Assembly: GCA_905234005.1 (NCBI GenBank)
Contig: CAJOFW010000218.1
Span: 1 to 5,802 of the forward strand
Length of the DNA: 5,802 nucleotides
Direction: 5' to 3'
Source: an uncultured Oscillospiraceae bacterium
GTDB taxonomy: Bacteria; Bacillota; Clostridia; Oscillospirales; Oscillospiraceae
Position numbers and translations under genes: made by a program. Shown piece by piece: positions 1 through 5,595 of this stretch (the first letter of the stretch is position 1; each line of letters opens with the position of its first letter). A model generated the notes under the pieces. It saw only the letters and a program-made list of their open reading frames with translations, made no database searches and was not told where the DNA came from.

Positions 1-90
1 GACGCGAAGCCGGACGATGAACCCACGGACGCGCCGGACGCGGAGCCGGACGATGAACCCACGGACGCTCCGGACGCGGAGCCGGACGAC
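1..90 (+). repeat. 36-bp tandem repeat coding an acidic linker
   Basis: Units begin at 1, 37 and 73, each starting GACGCGRAGCCGGACGA. The first two units are 36 bp and nearly identical (they differ at two positions, AAG/GAG and GCG/GCT). The third follows the unit for about 18 bp and then diverges. The repeat keeps frame and encodes DAKPDDEPTDAP, DAEPDDEPTDAP and DAEPDD. It touches the window edge, so the copy number is unknown. It probably forms a flexible, negatively charged spacer between a membrane anchor or another domain and the FMN-binding domain. Confidence 0.85.
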
Positions 91-453
91 AGCCCCGCCG
101 CCGAACCGACGGGCCGGTATGTCGACGGCGTATACACCGGCTCGGCGTGGTGTGACGACGGCGTGAATTTCCTGTATCTTCTGACCGCCCGGGTCACGGT
201 GTCGGGCGGCGAGATCACGTCGGTCACGTTCACCCGGTCGCAGGACGAATCCGAGTACCCCGAGGACAACGACCCGTACATCTCCTACGCCGCGAACGGC
301 CGCACACGCGGCGGCGTGTACTACGCGGGCATGGCGGCGCAGATCGTCGCGGCCCAGAGCGCGGACGGGCTGGACGCCGTGACCGGCGCGACGTATTCGT
401 CCCGGGCGATGCAGGCAGCGGCGCAGCAGGCCCTCGCCGGCGCGGCGCGGTAA
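1..453 (+). CDS. FMN-binding domain protein, C-terminal part (5' end outside window)
   Basis: The reading frame is open from the first base and gives 150 residues before TAA at 451-453; the start lies upstream of the window. Residues 1-38 are an acidic Pro/Asp/Glu linker made of a 12-residue repeat. Residues about 40-150 look like an FMN_bind domain (the fold of NqrC/RnfG C-termini): an entry motif YVDGVYTG, a strand RVTVSGGEITSV, and near the end the flavinylation-type motif DAVTGATYSS (TGAT at 128-131). In this family an ApbE transferase attaches FMN through a phosphoester to a Thr/Ser of that motif; the last Ser/Thr is usually cited as acceptor, here a Ser. The domain is a clear paralogue of the one in the next gene 39 nt downstream, suggesting tandem duplication within one operon. 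An export signal and membrane anchor would be in the missing N-terminus. Role inferred: extracytoplasmic flavin electron carrier. Confidence 0.85.
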   Translation, partial: DAKPDDEPTDAPDAEPDDEPTDAPDAEPDDSPAAEPTGRYVDGVYTGSAWCDDGVNFLYLLTARVTVSGGEITSVTFTRSQDESEYPEDNDPYISYAANGRTRGGVYYAGMAAQIVAAQSADGLDAVTGATYSSRAMQAAAQQALAGAAR

Positions 454-477
454 TACTTTTTCCCCATCAGTATGAGA

Positions 478-484
478 GAAAGGG
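478..484 (+). promoter_or_regulatory. Ribosome binding site that sets the start of the second FMN-binding gene
   Basis: GAAAGGG lies 8 nt upstream of the ATG at 493. The earlier in-frame ATG at 472 has only a pyrimidine-rich stretch (CTTTTTCCCCATC) before it and no Shine-Dalgarno. The start at 493 also places the basic residues and membrane segment at the very N-terminus, as expected for a signal anchor. Confidence 0.7.
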
Positions 485-492
485 CGAACGCC

Positions 493-987
493 ATGAGATT
501 TCGCAATTTTTTTACGAAGCTGATAAACGTTCTGCTGCTGGCGGGCGTTCTGTTCTACTACCAGTCCGTCGCCGTGCAGCGCGCCGAGGCGGTGGAGGCG
601 AACCGGGCCGCCGTCGCGGAGGCGGAGGCGTATAACGACGCGATCCGGCTGGAGAACGAAGCCGCAGAACGCGCCGCTCGCGGCGAGACAGAGCCGGAGC
701 CGGAGCCGGACGCGGGCCTCTACGTCGACGGCGTATACGAGGGCGAGGGCACGGGCTACGGCGGCGTCATCCGCGTCCGTGTCACCGTATCGGGCGGCGC
801 GGTCACGGACATCGAGGTCACCGAGCACGGCGGCGAGGATCCGGCGTATTATATGCTCGCCGAGGCCGTCGTGGACAATGCGATCGCGGCGCAGAGCGCC
901 GATGTGGACGGCGCTTCGGGCGCGACGTTCAGCTCCGCCGGTCTCCGGCAGGCCATCGCGCAGGCGCTCGAACAGGCGGTGCGCTGA
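493..987 (+). CDS. Membrane-anchored FMN-binding domain protein
   Basis: This 164-aa protein starts MRFRNFFTKL, followed by a single hydrophobic segment (about residues 10-24), which reads as an uncleaved signal anchor. An Ala/Glu-rich, probably helical or coiled-coil stretch follows (about 27-63), then a short EPEPEP linker encoded by three GAGCCG repeats (691-708). Residues 76-164 form an FMN_bind domain like that of the preceding gene: YVDGVYEG, RVRVTVSGGAVTDIEV, and the flavinylation-type motif DGASGATFSS (SGAT at 142-145, candidate acceptor Ser147). By analogy with RnfG, NqrC and other ApbE targets, it should carry covalent FMN on the outer face of the membrane. The stop at 985-987 is 1 nt before the start of the Fe-S membrane protein, so the two are almost certainly co-translated and work together. 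Attachment of FMN to Ser rather than Thr is inference. Confidence 0.9.
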   Translation: MRFRNFFTKLINVLLLAGVLFYYQSVAVQRAEAVEANRAAVAEAEAYNDAIRLENEAAERAARGETEPEPEPDAGLYVDGVYEGEGTGYGGVIRVRVTVSGGAVTDIEVTEHGGEDPAYYMLAEAVVDNAIAAQSADVDGASGATFSSAGLRQAIAQALEQAVR

Positions 988-988
988 G

Positions 989-1900
989 ATGGACGGCCGG
1001 ACAACCGAAAAAGCCGCTAAACCCACCCTGACGCCGGCGCAGCGAAAAAAGCGGCAGGCAAAGCGAAACGCGATACTGCGCGCCGTCGTACAGACCGTAT
1101 TCTTCTTCTCGATGCCGGGGGCGTTCGTGGCCGGGTTTTCCGGCGCGAAGAGCCTTGCGCGGGCAATCGGCGCGGGACAGCCGCTTTCGTGGACCGGCTT
1201 CACGGCGGCGCTCGCCGTCCTGTGCGTGTTCACGATCCTCTTCGGCCGCTTCTTCTGCGGGTACGTCTGCGCGTTCGGCTCGCTGGGCGATCTCGTATGG
1301 CGGCTCTCCGGTCTCGTGCAGACGGGCCTTCTGCGCCGGAAAAAGCGGCTCCGCCTGCCCGAACGGTTCACCCCGTGGGGGCAGAAGCTCAAATACGTCG
1401 TTCTCGCCGGCCTGCTTCTCCTGTCCGCGCTCGGGCTTGAAGGCCGCGTAAACAGCTTCAGCCCGTGGTCGGTGTTCTCGTTTTTCATGGCGCTGCGCTT
1501 CGACCTGAGCGGCTATTGGGCGGGCTTTGCCGTTCTTCTGCTGATCGTGATCGGCATGGCGTTCAAAGAGCGGTTTTTCTGCCAGTTCCTCTGCCCGATG
1601 GGGGCGATCTTCTCGCTTCTGCCGCTGCCGCCGTTCGCGAGCCTCCGCCGCGACCCGGAAAACTGTATTCCCCGCTGTCAGGCGTGCCGGATGAAGTGTC
1701 CGGTTGACATAAAGCTCGAACCGGACGGCTTTCGCAACGGCGAATGCATCGGCTGCGAGCGCTGCGCGGACGTATGTCCCCGGTCTAATCTGACGCGGTG
1801 GGATCGGCGGCTCCTGCACGGCGGGGCGGCGTCCGTTCTGATCCGGGCCGGGCTGTTCTTCGCGCTGGGCGTATGGCTGGGGCTGTGCCGTTTTTTGTGA
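989..1900 (+). CDS. NosR/NapH-like polytopic membrane 4Fe-4S protein
   Basis: This 303-aa protein uses the ATG at 989, with an AGGCGG-type site at 974-979 inside the upstream gene; a longer open frame back to 779 is only the shadow of that gene. A Lys/Arg-rich N-terminus (19-31) precedes hydrophobic segments near 30-50, 68-88, 134-150, 176-193 and 280-300. Two CX3C motifs sit at membrane ends: C90-GYV-C94 (followed by AFG, where CP is usual) and C198-QFL-C202-P. A soluble loop holds two ferredoxin-like motifs: C226-X3-C230-X2-C233-X3-C237-P, one residue longer than standard at its first gap, and the standard C253-X2-C256-X2-C259-X3-C263-P. The loop follows the second CX3CP and is probably cytoplasmic. 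Family knowledge: NosR/NapH/YccM-type proteins carry electrons across the membrane. Inference: this one reduces, or is reduced by, the two FMN proteins encoded just upstream. The specific donor and acceptor cannot be told from the window. Confidence 0.9.
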   Translation: MDGRTTEKAAKPTLTPAQRKKRQAKRNAILRAVVQTVFFFSMPGAFVAGFSGAKSLARAIGAGQPLSWTGFTAALAVLCVFTILFGRFFCGYVCAFGSLGDLVWRLSGLVQTGLLRRKKRLRLPERFTPWGQKLKYVVLAGLLLLSALGLEGRVNSFSPWSVFSFFMALRFDLSGYWAGFAVLLLIVIGMAFKERFFCQFLCPMGAIFSLLPLPPFASLRRDPENCIPRCQACRMKCPVDIKLEPDGFRNGECIGCERCADVCPRSNLTRWDRRLLHGGAASVLIRAGLFFALGVWLGLCRFL

Positions 1901-1927
1901 AAAATACATTTCCGGCCCATACCGGTA

Positions 1928-1956
1928 TTGTAAAATCCGAAACAATGCAGTATAAT
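1928..1956 (+). promoter_or_regulatory. Promoter for the hypothetical protein-HPt operon
   Basis: A perfect -10 TATAAT lies at 1951-1956, and TTGTAA (4 of 6 to TTGACA) at 1928-1933, with a 17-bp spacer. Transcription should begin near 1963, giving a leader of about 90 nt before the ATG at 2053. The area is markedly AT-rich compared with the flanking genes. A 10-bp palindrome ATACCGGTAT (1919-1928) overlaps the edge of the -35 box. Confidence 0.75.
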
Positions 1957-1957
1957 T

Positions 1958-1971
1958 GCTTATGTATAAGC
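1958..1971. promoter_or_regulatory. 14-bp palindrome over the predicted transcription start (candidate operator)
   Basis: GCTTAT-GT-ATAAGC is a perfect 6+6 inverted repeat starting 2 nt after the -10 box and covering the predicted +1. That is a classical position for a repressor operator. The half-site matches no regulator I can name, and a chance palindrome is possible. Confidence 0.35.
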
Positions 1972-1983
1972 CCTTCACGCGTA

Positions 1984-2006
1984 CACGGCGTCCGCGCCGT
2001 GCTTTT
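1984..2006 (+). terminator. GC-rich hairpin with T4: terminator of the upstream operon or leader attenuator
   Basis: CACGGCG (1984-1990), loop TCCG and CGCCGTG (1995-2001) form a perfect 7-bp stem followed by C and TTTT (2003-2006). It reads as a short rho-independent terminator for the Fe-S/FMN operon ending at 1900. It lies downstream of the TATAAT promoter, however, so RNA started near 1963 would also pass through it. The T-tract is short, so termination may be partial. Confidence 0.55.
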
Positions 2007-2052
2007 CAAAAGTCCAAATAACACGTAAACCGTTGAGAAAGAAGGTACATTC

Positions 2053-2760
2053 ATGAGCAGCATCCATCCTGACGACTATCTGGAAAACGTAAAGGCCGTT
2101 TATGTCCTTGACATGCTGGGCGTTCCGGGCATGTCCTATTTCGACGACCCCGAGCAGAACCGCTCCATCTACCGTGAGGAGGCGGAGGTCGACGCCGCCA
2201 CCTACACGATCAGCTACAAGCGCGGCTTCGGCTACGAGGCGCTGGCCACGCACACGCTGACGACCAAAGAGACCAGCTATATGCTCAAGGAGATGACCGC
2301 CGCGTTCGCCGACGTCGCCGATCTCCCCGCGCCCGAGGTGGACGAGGAGGCCCCCACGGTCTTCCTGCGGCTCACGTATCACAGCGGCGCCGTCGTGACG
2401 TACCTTTGCAACTTCGACCGCCAGAGCCTGCCCGCGAAGTGGCTGCAGTTCCGCAACGACATCAAGGCCAAGTTCGACTTCTACAGCATCCAGGGCGACC
2501 TCCTGAACGACGCGTTCATCCGCTACGGCCTCCGTGACGACGAATACGCGTTCTGCACCGTCTTCGACAACTCGACCCACAATCTCGGCTATTATCTGAC
2601 CGATGACGACGCCATCCGCCCCGGCGACCGCGTATCCGTCCCGGGGGACGACGGCGCGCTCGTCACCGGCAAGGTCGCCTCCGTGGAGTACTTCACCGCG
2701 TACACCGCCCCGAAGGCCCCGGAGACGCTGCGGAAGATCATCAAAAAGATCAACGCCTGA
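2053..2760 (+). CDS. Hypothetical protein, co-transcribed with HPt protein
   Basis: This gene encodes 235 aa and starts at the ATG at 2053, 7 nt after AAAGAAGG (2038-2045). I do not recognise a named family. There is no signal peptide and no membrane segment, so it should be cytoplasmic; it is acidic overall with a basic C-terminal tail (KKINA end). It appears to have two parts. Residues about 45-145 alternate strands and helices, with a strand pair YTISYKRGFGYE and VFLRLTYHSGAVVTYL around a helix. Residues about 164-234 form a small, probably beta-rich unit with RPGDRVSVPGDDG (189-201), then GKVASVEYF and a charged terminal helix. The second part resembles C-terminal segments I associate with uncharacterised Firmicutes proteins, but this is impression, not identification. 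The HPt gene follows after 20 nt, so the two are probably translated from one mRNA, making a link to phosphorelay signalling plausible but unproven. Confidence 0.85.
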   Translation: MSSIHPDDYLENVKAVYVLDMLGVPGMSYFDDPEQNRSIYREEAEVDAATYTISYKRGFGYEALATHTLTTKETSYMLKEMTAAFADVADLPAPEVDEEAPTVFLRLTYHSGAVVTYLCNFDRQSLPAKWLQFRNDIKAKFDFYSIQGDLLNDAFIRYGLRDDEYAFCTVFDNSTHNLGYYLTDDDAIRPGDRVSVPGDDGALVTGKVASVEYFTAYTAPKAPETLRKIIKKINA

Positions 2761-2780
2761 GCGCTGGTAAAGGCTCCAAT

Positions 2781-3125
2781 ATGCTGTCAATCGACTCCCT
2801 GAAGGCATTCGGCGCGGATACCGAGGCGGGCCTTCGCCGCTGCATGGACAACGAGGCGCTGTATCTCCGCCTGATCGGCATGGCCGCGCAGGACACGGGC
2901 ATGAACCGGCTGCGGGACGCGCTCGACGCCCACGATCTCGACGCCGCGTTCGAAGCTGCCCACGCGCTCAAGGGCGTCATGGGAAATCTCGCGCTGACGC
3001 CGCTCTACGCGCCCGTCTCCGAAATGACGGAGCTTCTGCGCACCCGCTCCGACACCGACTACGCCCCGCTGATGGCCGAGGCCATGGCCCGGTTCGACGA
3101 GCTGCGCGCCCTCAGCGAAGCGTAA
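2781..3125 (+). CDS. Stand-alone HPt (histidine phosphotransfer) protein
   Basis: This 114-aa protein starts at the ATG at 2781, 7 nt after TAAAGG (2768-2773), and ends with TAA at 3123-3125. It is almost entirely helical, as expected for an HPt four-helix bundle. The signature is AAHALKGVMGNL (59-70): His61 is the predicted phosphorylation site, followed by the conserved Lys64-Gly65 and, one turn later, Gly68-Asn69-Leu70. The length is typical of a single-domain HPt. It has no kinase or receiver domain, so it would shuttle phosphoryl groups between a receiver of a hybrid kinase and a final response regulator. The convergent hybrid kinase next door has two receivers and no HPt domain, making it the obvious partner (inference). 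It shares an operon with the upstream hypothetical gene. Confidence 0.93.
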   Translation: MLSIDSLKAFGADTEAGLRRCMDNEALYLRLIGMAAQDTGMNRLRDALDAHDLDAAFEAAHALKGVMGNLALTPLYAPVSEMTELLRTRSDTDYAPLMAEAMARFDELRALSEA

Positions 3126-5510
3126 AGGCAATACCGCACAATAGGGGTGTGCGGATTGCGCAGACAGATTTTTCGGCAGATGAAACAAAAAACGCAGGGA
3201 ATACTTTGTGTATTCCCGATCCTTCTCCCATATCAGCTCCTCCAGGGTCTGGAACAGGCGATCTGCTTCCACGGGCTTTGACAGATGGGCGTTCATGCCG
3301 GCCTGGAGCGACCGCTGCACGTCCTCGTCGAAGGCGTTCGCGGTCATCGCGATGATGGGCACGAGCTTTGCGTCCGGCCGGTCGAGCGCCCGGATCGCGG
3401 CGGTCGCCTCGAGTCCGTCCATCTCCGGCATACGCACGTCCATAAGAATCGCGTCGTACCGCCATGCCGGACTGCCCGCGAACGTATCGAGCACGATTTT
3501 TCCGTTCTCGGCGTGGTCGACGGCCATGTCCCGCATCGCGAGAATCTGCTTCATGATGTCGGCGTTGATCATCATGTCCTCCGCGAGCAGGATATGCCGT
3601 CCTGCGAGGTCTGCACGCGCATTCACCCGGGTCAGACGCATATTGTTCTTGCGGGCGACTCGTTCGAACTCGTCGAGGACGTTCGAGGCAAACAGGGGCT
3701 TTGCGAGAAAGCTGTCCACACCGGCGTGCAGCGCCTCGTCAACGATCTCGTCCCAGTTGAACGACGTGAGGATGATGATCGTCGTCTCGCTGCTGAACTT
3801 CTGCCGAATCTGCCGCGCCGTCTCGACGCCGTCCATGTCGGGCATTTTCCAGTCCAGCAGAACGAGGTTGTAGGGCTTCAGCTTCGTGTGCTGCAGCTCG
3901 AGCATATGCAGCGCCTCCTGCCCGCACAGGCAGACGTCCGCCCGGATGCCTACCTCGTCCAGCACGATCCGTGCGTGCTCGGCGGCGATTTCGTCGTTGT
4001 CCACGACGAGCACGAGCATATCCTTCGGGTCGATGCAGCTTGCGGCGCGGCTCTGGTTCTCGCCGTTTTTGAGCGTGACGGTCACCGTGAACGTCGTGCC
4101 GACGCCCTTCTCCGACTCGACCGCGATGGTGCCGTTCATGAGGTCGACGATGCTCTTTGTGATCGCCATGCCGAGACCCGTGCTGCCGAATTTGTTCGAC
4201 CGGCTGCTGTTCTCCTGGGTGAACGTGTCGAAGATCCGGGGGATGAAGGATTTGTCCATGCCTATGCCGTTGTCCCGGATGGTGAATCGCATCGTGGACT
4301 GATCCTCGTACATGGCCGTCCGTTCGACCGTCAGCGTCACGTCGCCCGGGGCGTTCGTGAACTTGATCGCGTTGCTGAGGATGTTGATGAGCACCTGCTT
4401 GAGCTTCATGTCGTCGCCGATGTAGGTGTCGCTGATGCCGCCGATGACGTGACACTCGTAGGTCAGCCCCTTCTCCGCACACTGCGACATGACCATCGTG
4501 TTGATCTGATCGAGCATATCCCGGAAGGAGAATTCCTCCCGGCGGATGACCATGCGGCCGGACTCGATGCGGCTCATATCGAGGATGTCGTTTATAAGCC
4601 CGAGAAGGTGCTTGGCGCTGCTGTCGATCTGCTCGAGATAGCCCCGTGTCTCCTCCGGCAGGCTCTCGTTCTGGAGGGCGAGGTTGTCGAGTCCGATGAT
4701 CGCGTTCATGGGCGTGCGAATTTCGTGGCTCATGTTCGAGAGGAACGCGGTCTTCGCCTTGTTGGCCTCCTCGGCCGCCTCCAGCGCCTCGTTGAGCGCC
4801 TGATTGCGCGCCATGGATTTGCGCATTTCCTCGTCGATGACCGTGAGGCCGAGGCCGACGGCGTGGACGATGTGGTCGTCCCGATCCTCCGGGTGCCGGA
4901 CGCCGGCCATGCGTATCATCTCATAATACTCCCGCCCCTTGCGGTTTGCGAGGTAGCGGTAGCTGATGATGGACTCGGTCGCAAGCGCCTCCTTCACATT
5001 GGCGGGGTCGATGAACCGCAGAAAGCCGTCCCGGTAGCTCTCGGTGACGGACGTGTTCGCGTACCAGGTGAACCGCTCGAGATACCGGAAGTGCTCGCCC
5101 TCGGCGGTCTGATCGCTGTCGTTGGGGTCGGCCCGGTAGCACACGGCGTCATCCCGGTCGAGGTCGACGTGGTACACGCAGCGGTAATCGGACGCAAGCG
5201 CCGTGATCATGCGATCCTGATCCTCCCGGCGCTGCTGCTGGTCGATGAGCTGCTCCTGAAGAGCGAGACGATCCTCCATCTGCTTATTCGACTTGCGTGT
5301 GATGCGGAGGAAGTACAGAACGGCCAGCGCGATGACAACGACGGCGGCGGCGGCGATGGTGGCGGTGTTGTCGCGTATGACGTCGCCGATACCGTCGCCC
5401 TCCGCCGCGTATGCCGCCGGCGACGCAAACGCTGTGAACACCAAAAGCAGCGCGGCAAGCAGCGCCGCGTATGTGATCAAACGGTGAATAATACCTCTTG
5501 CTTCGGTCAT
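2787..5510 (-). CDS. Hybrid sensor histidine kinase (PAS-like, HisKA, HATPase, REC, REC) with readthrough C-terminus
   Basis: The open frame gives 907 aa from the ATG at 5510. Residues 7-29 are TM1/signal-like with an AYAA end, 30-50 a short outer loop, and 51-69 TM2. A coiled coil (72-103) and a PAS-like sensor region (about 104-226) follow. HisKA has the H-box SHEIRTPMN with phospho-acceptor His262. HATPase has Asn380 (N-box), DNGIGMD (413-419) and GSTGLGM (442-448). REC1 has D504/D506, phospho-Asp553 (LLDWKMP), T582 and K604. REC2 has E644/D645, phospho-Asp691 (LMDVRMP), T723 and K745. All catalytic residues are present. Family-like sequence ends near residue 765 (about 3216). Beyond that the frame crosses a terminator-like hairpin and then runs antisense to the entire HPt gene (residues 796-907), a low-complexity, Arg/Gly/Val-rich tail that is probably not a natural domain. 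An alternative ATG at 5543 (918 aa) has an AGGAAA site. Role: membrane sensor whose receivers likely feed the adjacent HPt protein; the signal is unknown. Confidence 0.93.
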   Translation of the reverse strand: MTEARGIIHRLITYAALLAALLLVFTAFASPAAYAAEGDGIGDVIRDNTATIAAAAVVVIALAVLYFLRITRKSNKQMEDRLALQEQLIDQQQRREDQDRMITALASDYRCVYHVDLDRDDAVCYRADPNDSDQTAEGEHFRYLERFTWYANTSVTESYRDGFLRFIDPANVKEALATESIISYRYLANRKGREYYEMIRMAGVRHPEDRDDHIVHAVGLGLTVIDEEMRKSMARNQALNEALEAAEEANKAKTAFLSNMSHEIRTPMNAIIGLDNLALQNESLPEETRGYLEQIDSSAKHLLGLINDILDMSRIESGRMVIRREEFSFRDMLDQINTMVMSQCAEKGLTYECHVIGGISDTYIGDDMKLKQVLINILSNAIKFTNAPGDVTLTVERTAMYEDQSTMRFTIRDNGIGMDKSFIPRIFDTFTQENSSRSNKFGSTGLGMAITKSIVDLMNGTIAVESEKGVGTTFTVTVTLKNGENQSRAASCIDPKDMLVLVVDNDEIAAEHARIVLDEVGIRADVCLCGQEALHMLELQHTKLKPYNLVLLDWKMPDMDGVETARQIRQKFSSETTIIILTSFNWDEIVDEALHAGVDSFLAKPLFASNVLDEFERVARKNNMRLTRVNARADLAGRHILLAEDMMINADIMKQILAMRDMAVDHAENGKIVLDTFAGSPAWRYDAILMDVRMPEMDGLEATAAIRALDRPDAKLVPIIAMTANAFDEDVQRSLQAGMNAHLSKPVEADRLFQTLEELIWEKDREYTKYSLRFLFHLPKNLSAQSAHPYCAVLPLRFAEGAQLVEPGHGLGHQRGVVGVGAGAQKLRHFGDGRVERRQREISHDALERVGSFERGVEIVGVERVPQPVHARVLRGHADQAEIQRLVVHAAAKARLGIRAECLQGVD
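3128..3173 (+). terminator. Stem-loop just after the HPt gene, probable 3' end of the operon
   Basis: GCAAT-(A)-CCGCACA (3128-3140) pairs with TGTGCGGATTGC (3148-3159): 12 base pairs with one bulged A and loop ATAGGGG. It begins 2 nt after the HPt stop codon. The only T-run on the plus strand (TTTTT, 3169-3173) is 9 nt beyond the stem, so this is a weak intrinsic terminator or an mRNA 3'-end stabiliser. Read on the minus strand the same stem is followed by only three T. Confidence 0.5.
3187..3217 (-). terminator. Terminator-like hairpin of the hybrid kinase gene, lying inside its open frame
   Basis: Read on the minus strand, GGGAATAC (3217-3210), loop ACAAA and GTATTCCC (3204-3197) form a perfect 8-bp stem, followed by TGCG and TTTTTT (3192-3187). 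The 4-nt gap before the T-run is longer than ideal, but the arrangement sits exactly where the kinase gene should end. It falls on codons 765-772, with no stop codon before it in the kinase frame. Confidence 0.6.
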
Positions 5511-5514
5511 GCTG

Positions 5515-5523
5515 CCCCTCCCT
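5515..5523 (-). promoter_or_regulatory. Strong ribosome binding site favouring the kinase start at 5510
   Basis: On the minus strand AGGGAGGGG (5523-5515) lies 4 nt upstream of the ATG at 5510, with core GGAGG about 6 nt away. The alternative start 11 codons upstream at 5543 has a weaker AGGAAA about 8 nt before it. The shorter start puts the membrane segment close to the N-terminus, so I prefer it; use of both starts cannot be excluded. Confidence 0.6.
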
Positions 5524-5566
5524 GCGGCTGTCGCATGCGACATACAATGATTTCCTGTTTGTTGTT

Positions 5567-5595
5567 ATTTTACCGCATTTATCGCCGCGGGGCAA
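5567..5595 (-). promoter_or_regulatory. Promoter for the hybrid kinase gene
   Basis: On the minus strand TTGCCC (5595-5590, 4 of 6 to consensus) and TAAAAT (5572-5567, 5 of 6) are separated by exactly 17 bp. Transcription would start near 5560, leaving a leader of about 50 nt before the ATG at 5510 (17 nt before the alternative at 5543). The kinase is therefore probably transcribed on its own. Confidence 0.6.

Noticed and set aside
472..492. Earlier ATG for the second FMN-binding protein
   Set aside because: No Shine-Dalgarno precedes it, whereas GAAAGGG serves the ATG at 493; the extra seven residues add nothing family-like.
779..988. N-terminal extension of the Fe-S protein back to an upstream ATG
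   Set aside because: The added 70 residues are an out-of-frame, Arg/Ser/Pro-rich shadow of the FMN-binding gene. The ATG at 989 has a suitable ribosome site and fits the family.
929..1978. 349-codon open frame on the minus strand
   Set aside because: It is antisense to the Fe-S membrane protein, has no ribosome site or recognisable domain, and is rich in Arg/Glu/Ala as GC shadows are.
1975..2808. 277-codon open frame on the minus strand
   Set aside because: It is antisense to the 235-aa hypothetical gene, which has a promoter, a ribosome site and operon context. It also crosses the plus-strand promoter leader.
3112..3240. A frameshift near the end of the kinase that would restore a proper stop
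   Set aside because: The frame remains family-like through LEELI. A TGA exists in another frame at 3233-3235, but using it would destroy that conserved end, and beyond it all frames stay open until inside the HPt gene (3112 and 3059).
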